Below, piece after piece: positions 51,525 to 59,650 of a stretch of 64,000 bases of DNA (within the stretch, counting starts at the first letter, position 1; each line of letters starts with the position of its first letter). The stretch lies in contig NZ_CAJTMT010000004.1 in NCBI RefSeq assembly GCF_910577345.1, positions 103,117-167,116 on the forward strand. Direction: 5' to 3'. Below the pieces are notes generated by a model, which was given only the letters and a program-made list of their open reading frames with translations, did no database searches and was not told where the DNA came from. The stretch comes from an uncultured Duncaniella sp. GTDB taxonomy: Bacteria > Bacteroidota > Bacteroidia > Bacteroidales > Muribaculaceae. The translations under genes and the position numbers were made by a program.

Positions 51525-53246
51525 ATGGATCGAAAACCAATAATCTATCAGTTATTACCACGTCTCTTCACTAATACCAACAACCACTGTCTCCCGAACG
51601 GCACATACGCTCAGAACGGTTCGGGAAAGATGAATGACATAACCGATACGGTTCTCGCTGGAATCAAGGAACTTGGTGCCACGCATGTGTGGTATACAGG
51701 TGTGATCGAACATGCCACCAAGACTGACTACAGCAGCGAGGGCATACGTCCCGACAATCCATACGTCGTGAAAGGACAGGCCGGTTCACCATACGCAATC
51801 AAGGACTACTATGATATTGACCCGGACCTCGCGGTCGATGTCAAGAACCGCATGGGTGAGTTTGAGGCTCTTGTCGCGCGCACCCATGACGCAGGTCTTG
51901 AGGTTGTGATTGATTTTGTCCCCAACCATACGGCCCGACGCTACTACAGCGATGCGAAGCCTGCGGGAATCCGCGATTTCGGTGAGGATGACAATACGGA
52001 GATGTTCTTCAGCCCGAACAACAACTACTATTATATCACCCGTCAGCTTTTCGCTCCCTCAATAGATCTCGGGACCGGGAAGAAGGCATATATCGAGTTT
52101 CCCGCAAAGGCTACTGGCGATGATTGCTTCTCGGCGTTTCCGGGCGTCAACAACTGGTATGAGACCGTAAAACTCAACTATGGCCGTGACCCCGGAAATT
52201 GGACCACGCATTTCCGTCCGATTCCCGACACATGGATGAAGATGCTCCACATCCTGCGTTTCTGGGCTTCGAAGGGTGTTGACGCTTTCCGCTGTGACAT
52301 GGCCCACATGGTGCCTCTCGAATTCTGGCAGTGGGCGATACCCAATGTCAAGGACCGCTATCCGCGCATCAAGTTCATCGCGGAACTCTACGATGTGAAG
52401 ATTTACCGAGATTTCATTGAAAAGGGTGGTTTTGACTATCTGTATGACAAGGTGAATCTCTATGACACGCTCCGTGGCATACAGTGTTCGAACTATTCTG
52501 CGGCAACCATCACCAACTGCTGGCAGACAGTCGAGGGAATATCCGGCAATATGCTCAACTTCCTTGAGAATCACGACGAGCAGCGTTTCGGCTCGAAATT
52601 CTATGCAGGCGACCCTGCCAAGGTGATTCCTTCATTGGTTGTAAGCTCTATGATTTCCACCGGTCCGATGCTTATCTATGCCGGACAGGAGCTCGGCGAA
52701 CAGGCCACGGATACTGAGGGTTTCAGCGGTTACGACGGCCGCACCACCATCTTTGACTATTGGAGTGTGGCTACTCTTCGTCGCTGGTACAACAACGGCA
52801 AGCCTGACGGTTCGCAGCTCACTCCGCGAGAGCGTTGGCTGCGTGCGAAATACTGCACAATCCTCGGTCTCTGCAACCGTGAGCGTGCAATTGCCCACGG
52901 CCGTTTCTTCGACCTGATGTATGTCAACTATCAGAATCCGACTCTCAACCCTCACCGCCAATATGTGTTCATCCGTTCATGCGACGGGGAGACATTGCTG
53001 ATTGCCGTCAACTTCTCATCCGATTCATGTGACCTTGCAATCGAGATTCCGCGCCACGCCTTCGATATGCTCAATATTCCGGAAGGTGAAGTTGTGGCAA
53101 CCGAGCTGATTACCCGTGAGCAGGATGTGAAGGAGCTGAGTACGCATAAACCGTTCCGCACGATGATTCCGCCCTACGATGCAGTGATCTGGAAGATCCG
53201 TCACCGTCAGGTGAAACCTCTTTCAGACAGAACGCTGAAGGCGTAA
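51525..53246 (+). CDS. Cytoplasmic GH13 alpha-amylase-family enzyme
   Basis: A 573-residue glycoside hydrolase family 13 protein with no signal peptide, so it acts inside the cell on alpha-glucans or oligosaccharides. The conserved regions are DFVPNH (130-135), FRCDMAH with the nucleophile Asp 258, AELYD with the acid Glu 287, and NFLENHDEQ with the third carboxylate Asp 351. A C-terminal beta-sandwich domain follows from about residue 470. The exact activity (hydrolysis or transfer) cannot be read from the motifs. There is no SusCD or other starch-utilisation gene nearby. It ends at a 17-bp hairpin terminator. Confidence 0.9.
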   Translation: MDRKPIIYQLLPRLFTNTNNHCLPNGTYAQNGSGKMNDITDTVLAGIKELGATHVWYTGVIEHATKTDYSSEGIRPDNPYVVKGQAGSPYAIKDYYDIDPDLAVDVKNRMGEFEALVARTHDAGLEVVIDFVPNHTARRYYSDAKPAGIRDFGEDDNTEMFFSPNNNYYYITRQLFAPSIDLGTGKKAYIEFPAKATGDDCFSAFPGVNNWYETVKLNYGRDPGNWTTHFRPIPDTWMKMLHILRFWASKGVDAFRCDMAHMVPLEFWQWAIPNVKDRYPRIKFIAELYDVKIYRDFIEKGGFDYLYDKVNLYDTLRGIQCSNYSAATITNCWQTVEGISGNMLNFLENHDEQRFGSKFYAGDPAKVIPSLVVSSMISTGPMLIYAGQELGEQATDTEGFSGYDGRTTIFDYWSVATLRRWYNNGKPDGSQLTPRERWLRAKYCTILGLCNRERAIAHGRFFDLMYVNYQNPTLNPHRQYVFIRSCDGETLLIAVNFSSDSCDLAIEIPRHAFDMLNIPEGEVVATELITREQDVKELSTHKPFRTMIPPYDAVIWKIRHRQVKPLSDRTLKA

Positions 53247-53271
53247 GAAATACGATAAGACAAAACGATAC

Positions 53272-53320
53272 ATAAAATCGGCCTCATTTCAGGTATAGTC
53301 CGGAATGAGGCCGATTTTAT
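53272..53320. terminator. Perfect 17-bp terminator hairpin
   Basis: ATAAAATCGGCCTCATT (53272-53288) is perfectly complementary to AATGAGGCCGATTTTAT (53304-53320) around a 15-base loop. It lies 25 bases after the GH13 stop and can work in both directions. Confidence 0.85.
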
Positions 53321-53355
53321 GTGTCGGATAAATTGTAGCTTGCTGAAGATGTTCA

Positions 53356-53388
53356 GAGGGTGTCTAATTTTTTGGATTAAACACCCTC
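53356..53388 (-). terminator. Second hairpin, on the peptidase side
   Basis: GAGGGTGT (53356-53363) pairs with ACACCCTC (53381-53388) around a loop with T and A runs. It lies 16 bases after the stop of the minus-strand peptidase gene and is weaker than the one at 53272. Confidence 0.55.
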
Positions 53389-53404
53389 CGATTTCAGTGT
53401 TGGG

Positions 53405-55429
53405 CTATTTAGTTGTAGCGGGGAGTGTGCGGTACTGTTCAGAGTAGCGGAGCACCTGGGGAAGATATTCCTCCTCGTAGCTGACAGTCACGTCGGTGAT
53501 GTTGCCATCCTTGTCGGTCACAGGGGTGTAGACAGGGTTGACGAAGCCCTTGTAGGGGGCGATGTCGAGTTTGGCGTAGCGGTCGAGCACTTCCTTGTGG
53601 AGCTGCGGATCGACTTTCACACCGTAGGTCTCAACGAGGTCACGTCCGGCTTCATAATCACCCTCGCTCTTGATGCGCTGCACTTCACCGAGGAGCTGAC
53701 CGAAGAGATCGCGGAGCTTGGCGTAGTCATTGATTTTGATGAAGGTCTTTCCGTCGCGCTTCACCATTTCGATGACGTTGTCGGACTTACCTTTCTCAAA
53801 CACCCATGCCGAGATGAGCTGACGGTTACGCATGTGGGCTTCCTCAACATCCTTTCCGGGTTCGATGCGCATGAGCTGTGTCATGAGGCCGTTGAGGATG
53901 TATTTGTAGTACTCAGCCTTGTAGGCATCGGGATTGTCGAGAAGACCGAGTTCGAGGAGTTTCGGATCGGCGAGGTAGTAGAGAGCGAAGAGGTCTGCGC
54001 GGGCTTCTTCAAGGGTAGAGCCGTGGGCCTTGAGAGCGTCGGGGTCAACTCCGGGGAGCAGACGGCCGGAAGCATGGCCGAGACATTCGTGGAGGTCGGT
54101 GTGGAGGTTGTCAGTGATGAAGAGATATTTATCCATGAGATCGGATGTCTCCTGATCTATGACAAACTCTTCGTTGAAACCGTTGCCGTGTGAGGCCTCG
54201 TCGTATGCCTGGGTGATGTTTTCAAGAGTCACCGATTTCGAGCCGTGGGCAGCGCGGATCCAGTTGGCGTTAGGGAGATTGATGCCGATGGGGGTTGCAG
54301 GATATGCATCGCCTGCGAGGATAGCGGCAGTGATGACCTTTGCAGTCACGCCTTTCACCTTGTCCTTGCGGAAGCGGGGATCGACGGGTGAGTGCTGTTC
54401 AAACCATTCGGCATTGCCTGAAATGACCTCTGTGCGGTGTGATGCCTCAAGGTTCTTGAAGTTGACAATTGATTCGAAGGCACCTGTCATGCCAAGGGGG
54501 TCACCGTAGCTTTCGATGAAGCCATTGATGAAGTCGACCTGCGAACCGGTGTCCTCAACCCATGCGATTGAGTAATCGTCGAAAGCCTTGAGATCGCCTG
54601 TGGTGTAGAATTCGATGAGTTTGTTGATGACACCACGCTGAGTGTCGTTCTCAGCATACTGTGCGGCTTTGCCAAGGAGGTCGACAATTTTGGTGATGGA
54701 TTCAGAGTAGAGGCCGCCGACCTTGTAGGGCTGCTCGACAACTTTGCCGTTTTCCTTGATGACACGGGTGTTGAGACCCCAGGAGATAGGAGTGGCATCG
54801 GTTGTGTCCTTGCGGGCGTTGTAGTAGTTCTCGACCTCAGCTTGCGTGATTCCCTCGTAGAGATTGTTGGCTGAGGTTGTGATGAGGTCCTGACCTTCAG
54901 CCTGGTTCACACGTTTAGGCATGATGGCGGGGTTGAAGATGACCTCATAGAGTGTCTCGACGTTTTCAGGCTGCTTGTCGGCAGGAAGTTTGGCAACGAG
55001 TTCAGCGAGGAATTCGCGTGAGAATGTAGGAGTGAATTTGTCCATCGAATAGTGGTGATGGATGCCGTTGGCAAATTCAATCTGCTTGAGGTAGGTTTCG
55101 AGACCTTTGAAATCCTTGTTTTCACGGTCACCGTCGTATGCCTTGTAGGTGTTCTCGATGAGGTCGCGGATTGCAAGGTTGTATTTTCCGTTCTGGTCCC
55201 AGAGCATGTCACGTCCGGTGATTGCTGCTTCGGTCAGATAGTAGATGAGGATGCGCTGCTGAGGGGTGAGTTTTTCGAAGTCGGGCACTTTGTAGCGGAG
55301 AACTTCAATGTCGGCGAAGCGGTCGACTGTATAGTCGAAATCATCGCTCTGTACGTCTGTGGCCTTTGATGCGCACGACGTGATGGCTAATGCTGCCATG
55401 GCAGGATAGATGAATTTGGTTAAAGACAT
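53405..55429 (-). CDS. Dipeptidyl peptidase III (peptidase family M49), lipoprotein
   Basis: A 674-residue zinc exopeptidase that removes dipeptides from the N terminus of oligopeptides. The family signature HECLGH is at residues 447-452 (in DLHECLGHASGRLLPG), and the second zinc motif EEARAD follows about 25 residues later (TLEEARADLFALYYLADP). A lipoprotein signal (MSLTKFIYPAMAALAITSCA) puts it in the envelope, probably on the periplasmic side or at the surface; the SDDFDY sequence after the Cys could be an export signal. The length matches bacterial M49 enzymes. It follows the methyltransferase gene after 167 bases of repeats. Confidence 0.93.
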   Translation of the reverse strand: MSLTKFIYPAMAALAITSCASKATDVQSDDFDYTVDRFADIEVLRYKVPDFEKLTPQQRILIYYLTEAAITGRDMLWDQNGKYNLAIRDLIENTYKAYDGDRENKDFKGLETYLKQIEFANGIHHHYSMDKFTPTFSREFLAELVAKLPADKQPENVETLYEVIFNPAIMPKRVNQAEGQDLITTSANNLYEGITQAEVENYYNARKDTTDATPISWGLNTRVIKENGKVVEQPYKVGGLYSESITKIVDLLGKAAQYAENDTQRGVINKLIEFYTTGDLKAFDDYSIAWVEDTGSQVDFINGFIESYGDPLGMTGAFESIVNFKNLEASHRTEVISGNAEWFEQHSPVDPRFRKDKVKGVTAKVITAAILAGDAYPATPIGINLPNANWIRAAHGSKSVTLENITQAYDEASHGNGFNEEFVIDQETSDLMDKYLFITDNLHTDLHECLGHASGRLLPGVDPDALKAHGSTLEEARADLFALYYLADPKLLELGLLDNPDAYKAEYYKYILNGLMTQLMRIEPGKDVEEAHMRNRQLISAWVFEKGKSDNVIEMVKRDGKTFIKINDYAKLRDLFGQLLGEVQRIKSEGDYEAGRDLVETYGVKVDPQLHKEVLDRYAKLDIAPYKGFVNPVYTPVTDKDGNITDVTVSYEEEYLPQVLRYSEQYRTLPATTK

Positions 55430-55454
55430 TTTATTTAAGTATTAGTTTTTTAAG

Positions 55455-55600
55455 TATCAGAGTATAGAGTATAAAGTATAGAGTATAGATAATAGTTTTG
55501 CTGATGTTGGGGGAGAGGAGAGGTACTTGGGATTCCTTTACTTTATCCTTTATACTTTATACTTGGAGCGAAGCTCCACATACTTGGCGCGTAGCGCTAT
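55455..55600. repeat. Inverted AGTATA repeats and two related short hairpins
   Basis: At 55459-55490 there are several copies of a 7-base AGTATAG/A unit. A complementary array lies at 55541-55563; for example AGTATAAAGTAT (55468-55479) matches ATACTTTATACT (55552-55563). Next come two copies of a 20-base unit starting ATACTTGG, each with a triloop hairpin: GGAGC-GAA-GCTCC and GGCGC-GTA-GCGCT. The second reaches the stop codon of the methyltransferase gene. Confidence 0.75.
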
Positions 55601-56787
55601 TCAACGTAGAGGACGAGGCCTTTGAGGTATTCGCCTTCGGGATGGTAGATGTTGACAGGATGGTCGGCGGGTTGGGTGAGCTGATGGAGGATGCGCACCT
55701 TGCGGCCCGACATTGCAGCTGCAGTGAAGACGGCGAGGCGGAACTGCTCTTTGGAGATGGCCTGCGAACAGGAGAAGGTGAAGAGGATGCCTCCGGGCGC
55801 GATTTTTTCAAAAGCTGCAGCGTTGAGTCGGCGGTAGCCGATCATTGCGTTGCGGATTGCACTGCGGTGTTTGGCGAAAGCGGGTGGGTCGAGGACGATG
55901 AGGTCGTATGCGCCCTTTTCCATGCGTCCGAGGAATTTGAAAGCATCCTCAGCGTATGATTTGTGGCGTTCGTCACCGGGGAAGTTGAGCGCGATGTTTG
56001 CATCTGTGAGAGTGATGGCTTTCGCCGAAGAGTCGACGGAGTGGACAAGCTCTGCACCTCCACGCATCGCGTAGACGGAGAAACCGCCTGTGTAGCAGAA
56101 CATGTTGAGCACTTTCGCACCTTGGCTGAATTTCTGGATGAGGGCACGGTTGTCGCGCTGGTCAACGAAGAAACCGGTCTTCTGGCCTTTTAGCCAGTCG
56201 ATATTGAACTTAAGCCCGTTTTCCACCGCGATATTGGTGTCGAAACCGCCGATGATGTAGTCGTTGACAGGGTCAAGACGAGCTTTGAACGGAAGTGTTG
56301 TCTCTGATTTGTAGTAGACATTTTTGATTCCGGCATCGGGCAGACGAGTAAGCTCTTCGGCAATTATATTGCGAGCGAAGTGCATACCCGGACTATGGGC
56401 TTGGAGGACGGCTGTGTCACCGTAGATGTCCACCACGCACCCGGGGAGGAAATCGCCTTCGCCATGAACGAGGCGGAAGGTGGTGTTGTCGGGGCGGATG
56501 AGGCCGAGACGCTTGCGCAGCGCCCATGCCTGTCCGAGACGTTCGGCATAGAACGACGCGTCGATTTCTCTTTCAGCCGAGTCGAGCATACGGACGGCAA
56601 TCGAACCGATTTCATAGTGTCCCACACCGAGCGTGCGGCCGTCGGCAGCCTCCACGCGGACAGTTTCTCCCTCTTCAAGTCCTTCGGGGAGATGCGCGAT
56701 GGCTCCGGAGAACACCCAGGGATGGAAGCGCAGGAGCGATTCCTCCTTGCCGCGTTTCAGTGTGATTGTTTTGAGCTGTGATGACAT
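55597..56787 (-). CDS. Class I rRNA methyltransferase, RlmI-like
   Basis: A 396-residue SAM-dependent methyltransferase of the RlmI type, whose E. coli member makes 5-methylcytosine at position 1962 of 23S rRNA. It has an N-terminal PUA domain (residues 1-85, with HPWVFSGAI), a central domain, and a Rossmann methyltransferase domain with the SAM loop LNMFCYTGGFSVYAM (residues 229-243), the DLIVLDPPAFAK motif near 297-308 and the FSCSQ motif near 339-343 that carries the catalytic Cys. Downstream is the M49 peptidase gene, upstream is rseP; all are on the minus strand. Confidence 0.9.
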   Translation of the reverse strand: MSSQLKTITLKRGKEESLLRFHPWVFSGAIAHLPEGLEEGETVRVEAADGRTLGVGHYEIGSIAVRMLDSAEREIDASFYAERLGQAWALRKRLGLIRPDNTTFRLVHGEGDFLPGCVVDIYGDTAVLQAHSPGMHFARNIIAEELTRLPDAGIKNVYYKSETTLPFKARLDPVNDYIIGGFDTNIAVENGLKFNIDWLKGQKTGFFVDQRDNRALIQKFSQGAKVLNMFCYTGGFSVYAMRGGAELVHSVDSSAKAITLTDANIALNFPGDERHKSYAEDAFKFLGRMEKGAYDLIVLDPPAFAKHRSAIRNAMIGYRRLNAAAFEKIAPGGILFTFSCSQAISKEQFRLAVFTAAAMSGRKVRILHQLTQPADHPVNIYHPEGEYLKGLVLYVE

Positions 56788-56842
56788 ATCTAAAAAGTTG
56801 CGTTTTTTAGCGTGGGTATTGATGGAATTTCAAGCGGACAGT

Positions 56843-58198
56843 TTATTTAAAGAATGCCCGGAAGATGTCGTTGCCGTTGGCATATAGGAGGAGCAGGAGG
56901 AGGAAGCCCATGCCGATATATTGTGCGACGATGAGGACTTTTTCGGGAGCTTGTTTTCCGGAAACGATTTCCCAAAGGAGGAAAAGGACGTGACCGCCGT
57001 CAAGACCCGGGATGGGAATGATGTTCATGAAAGCGAGGGCAACCGAGAGGAAGGCAGTGATTTCCCAGAAAGAGAGCCAATTCCAACGCTCGGGGAACAT
57101 GTTGCCGATTGCGCCGAATCCACCGAGGCTTTCAGCGCCCTCCTGCGAGAACACATGTTTCATCGAGCTGACATAGTTGGTGAGGGTAGTGGTGCCTATT
57201 TCCCAACCTTTGGGGAAGGATTCGAAGAAGTTATAGTCGATGGTGACAGGCTCGTAGACAGCCGTGATAGGTTTGAGCTGGAACCCGAGTTTACCGTGTT
57301 CGTTGGGTGTTACGGTCATTCTAAGGGTCTTGCCTTCGCGTTCAACTGTCACTGGGACAGGCTTCCCGGCATATTGGAGGAGTGCTGCGGTGAGTTCCGT
57401 AAAGGCAGGGGTCGCGATTGTGTCGATTGCCACGATGTGGTCACCCTCTTTGAGTCCTGATTTGGCAGCAGCCTCACCGGGGACGATACGGTCGATGTAG
57501 ACTGGCAGACGGTAGGCGAGGAAACCTTTGTCGTCATTGAGACGGAAAAGGAAGTCGTCGGGGATGTTGATGCTGACGGTGTCCTTATGGTTGCGGATGA
57601 CTTTGACCACTTTGGCGTCCGCCATAAGGTAGGGATAATCACCCTTGGATGCGTCGAGGAGTTGGTCGTCGGCCATATAGGGGATGTCACCGTTGCGGAA
57701 TCCCACCTTTTGAGCTGCGGGAGTGAAGTCGAAGCCCTCGGTTGCAGCATCAAAGGGGATGTATTGCGAACCCCAGTGCATTGCAATTCCGGCATAGATG
57801 AGGATGGCGAGGATGAAGTTGAACATCACGCCACCGAGCATCACCAGAAGGCGTTGCCATGCCGGTTTTGTGCGGAATTCCCAAGGTTTCGGTTCCTGCT
57901 TCATCTGCTCGGTGTCCATCGACTCGTCGATCATGCCTGCAATCTTGCAGTATCCTCCGAGAGGAATCCAGCCTATGCCATATTCGGTGTCGCGCCAAGA
58001 GCTTTTGTTTGGATCGGCATTCGGTTTCTGTTTGGGCTTCCACTTGAAGAGCGAGAAGTAGGGGTCGAAGAACATGTAGAATTTCTCGACCTTGATGCCG
58101 AAGATTCGGGCGAATATAAAGTGACCGAACTCGTGGATAATCACAAGGAAGGCCAGAGCGACAATGAGTTGCAGAGCTTTTATGAGAAATGTTTCCAT
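56843..58198 (-). CDS. rseP: RIP metalloprotease RseP (site-2 protease family)
   Basis: A 451-residue inner-membrane zinc protease that cuts membrane-embedded substrates such as anti-sigma factors and leftover signal peptides. The zinc motif HEFGH is at residues 22-26 in the first membrane segment, and the third ligand is Asp 400 in GLDGGH near the C terminus. One clear PDZ domain lies near residues 215-290 (IDRIVPGEAAAKSGLKEGDHIVAID), with a degenerate one possibly before it. About four hydrophobic segments are seen. It follows dxr, a common pairing in Bacteroidetes. Confidence 0.93.
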   Translation of the reverse strand: METFLIKALQLIVALAFLVIIHEFGHFIFARIFGIKVEKFYMFFDPYFSLFKWKPKQKPNADPNKSSWRDTEYGIGWIPLGGYCKIAGMIDESMDTEQMKQEPKPWEFRTKPAWQRLLVMLGGVMFNFILAILIYAGIAMHWGSQYIPFDAATEGFDFTPAAQKVGFRNGDIPYMADDQLLDASKGDYPYLMADAKVVKVIRNHKDTVSINIPDDFLFRLNDDKGFLAYRLPVYIDRIVPGEAAAKSGLKEGDHIVAIDTIATPAFTELTAALLQYAGKPVPVTVEREGKTLRMTVTPNEHGKLGFQLKPITAVYEPVTIDYNFFESFPKGWEIGTTTLTNYVSSMKHVFSQEGAESLGGFGAIGNMFPERWNWLSFWEITAFLSVALAFMNIIPIPGLDGGHVLFLLWEIVSGKQAPEKVLIVAQYIGMGFLLLLLLYANGNDIFRAFFK

Positions 58199-58212
58199 TA
58201 AGGGAGTGGAGG

Positions 58213-58366
58213 TTTAGTTTTGAGTTTTGAGTTTTGAGTTTTGAGTTATTTGGCCTATTGGGCTTATTAGTCTTATTGGGCTTATTTAAGTCAAATAGGG
58301 CAAATAGGCCTAATAAGTCTAATAGGTCAGATAGGTCAGATAGGGCCAATGGGCCCGATAGGGCTT
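58213..58366. repeat. Tandem repeats between dxr and rseP: 7-base and 9-base units
   Basis: First, four copies of a GAGTTTT heptamer (58213-58247). Then about twelve copies of a 9-base unit related to AAATAGGGC or its complement (58254-58366), read as ATTGGGCTT units at the left and AGATAGGTC/CGATAGGGC units at the right. The halves are partly complementary, so the array could fold into one long imperfect hairpin. Because 9 is a multiple of 3, open frames run through it on both strands, but no gene is implied. Confidence 0.85.
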
Positions 58367-59534
58367 ATCTCAGTTTCATCTTGCAGCCGGTTTTTTCTTC
58401 CGAGAATGCAATGGCGGCGCGGTGGGTTGCCACATAATCGTCGAGAGTGGGGGTGTTGACGAAGGGGATGGCCGCGAGTGCGTCGGTGATGGTTGTGTAG
58501 ATTTGCGGGAAGCTGATTTTTTCTTCGAGGAATGCCCGGACTGCAACCTCGTTGGCCGCATTGATGATGCAGGCTGCATTTCCGCCTCGGTTGAGGGCGT
58601 AAGGAGCAAGAGTGAGGCAGGGGAATTTTTCAGGATCCGGTTTCTCGAATGTCAGTTGGGCGTAGTCGCTGAGCGAGAGCGGACGTTCCGACGATGGCAG
58701 ACGTGTGGCATCACCAAGAGCGTAGCGGATTGGCAGACGCATGTCGGGGATGCCGAGCTGAGCTTTGACAGCGCCGTCGATGAATTCAACCATCGAGTGG
58801 ACAATTGACTGAGGATGCACCACGGCCTCAATCCTGTCGGGAGTGATGTCGAAAAGCCAGCGTGCCTCGATGATTTCAAATGCCTTGTTGAGCATGGTTG
58901 CGGAGTCAATGGTGATTTTCGCACCCATGTTCCAACGCGGATGGTGGAGGGCTTGGGCAGGAGTGACATCAGCGATCTGTTCGCGTGTGAAAGTGCGGAA
59001 TGGACCACCCGAGGCTGTGATGATGAGTTTGCTTACGGTTGAGTTGTCCTCGCCGACCAGACACTGATAGATTGCTGAATGCTCGGAGTCGACCGGTATA
59101 ACTCGTGTAGGAGATTCAGCGAGAAGTCTTGTGACGAGTTCTCCGGCTACGACCAGTGTCTCCTTGTTGGCAAGGGCTATCTGCTTTCCGGCGCGGATTG
59201 CACGGATGGTCGGTAGCAGACCGCTGTAGCCGACAGTGGCAGTGACGACGGTATCGAAGTCGGGACGCTCCATAGCGTCAGCCATGGCTGCACTTCCAGC
59301 AGCGGTTTCTATCCCTAAAGGTGAAAGAGCCTCGCGCAGACGCTCGTATTTCGATTCGTCTGCGATAATGGCCAGAGACGGACGAAACCGGATGGCCTGT
59401 TCAATCAGTTGCTCTACATTGGACCCGGCGGCAAGCACTGTCGCCTTGAAGCGCTCGGGGAACCGCGAGATGACATCGAGTGTCTGCGTTCCTATCGACC
59501 CCGTCGAGCCGAGGATTGCTATGTTATGTGGCAT
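58365..59534 (-). CDS. dxr: 1-deoxy-D-xylulose 5-phosphate reductoisomerase
   Basis: Second enzyme of the MEP pathway, making 2-C-methyl-D-erythritol 4-phosphate for isoprenoid synthesis with NADPH. The 389-residue protein has the NADPH-binding GSTGSIGTQTLDV (residues 9-21), the ANKETLVVAGELV segment, the VDSEHSAIYQCL motif with metal ligands and KITIDSATMLNKAFEIIEA, all diagnostic. Its 3' end meets the repeat array that separates it from rseP. A possible -7 box (TATTTTTG on the minus strand) lies at 59576-59583. Confidence 0.96.
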   Translation of the reverse strand: MPHNIAILGSTGSIGTQTLDVISRFPERFKATVLAAGSNVEQLIEQAIRFRPSLAIIADESKYERLREALSPLGIETAAGSAAMADAMERPDFDTVVTATVGYSGLLPTIRAIRAGKQIALANKETLVVAGELVTRLLAESPTRVIPVDSEHSAIYQCLVGEDNSTVSKLIITASGGPFRTFTREQIADVTPAQALHHPRWNMGAKITIDSATMLNKAFEIIEARWLFDITPDRIEAVVHPQSIVHSMVEFIDGAVKAQLGIPDMRLPIRYALGDATRLPSSERPLSLSDYAQLTFEKPDPEKFPCLTLAPYALNRGGNAACIINAANEVAVRAFLEEKISFPQIYTTITDALAAIPFVNTPTLDDYVATHRAAIAFSEEKTGCKMKLR

Positions 59535-59626
59535 GGAGGTTATGATCTTTATTTACGCAATGCGTTTAAGAACTGCAAAAATACGGAAAAATACTCATTT
59601 TGGCACGGTTTTTGCAGAAATAATAG

Positions 59627-59634
59627 TAAATTTG
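59627..59634 (+). promoter_or_regulatory. -7 box before the TPR protein gene
   Basis: TAAATTTG on the plus strand, 16 bases before the ATG at 59651, giving a leader of about ten bases. TTTG boxes at 12 and 24 bases upstream are not at the ideal spacing. Confidence 0.5.
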
Positions 59635-59650
59635 CACATACTCCAAGCCT

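Noticed and set aside
57587..58201. A 204-codon plus-strand frame opposite rseP
   Set aside because: It mirrors rseP codon by codon and has no independent support.
57750..58349. A 199-codon minus-strand frame crossing the 9-base repeats
   Set aside because: Its start is made of repeat-derived tripeptides (NKP, NRP) and the rest is an out-of-frame reading of rseP.
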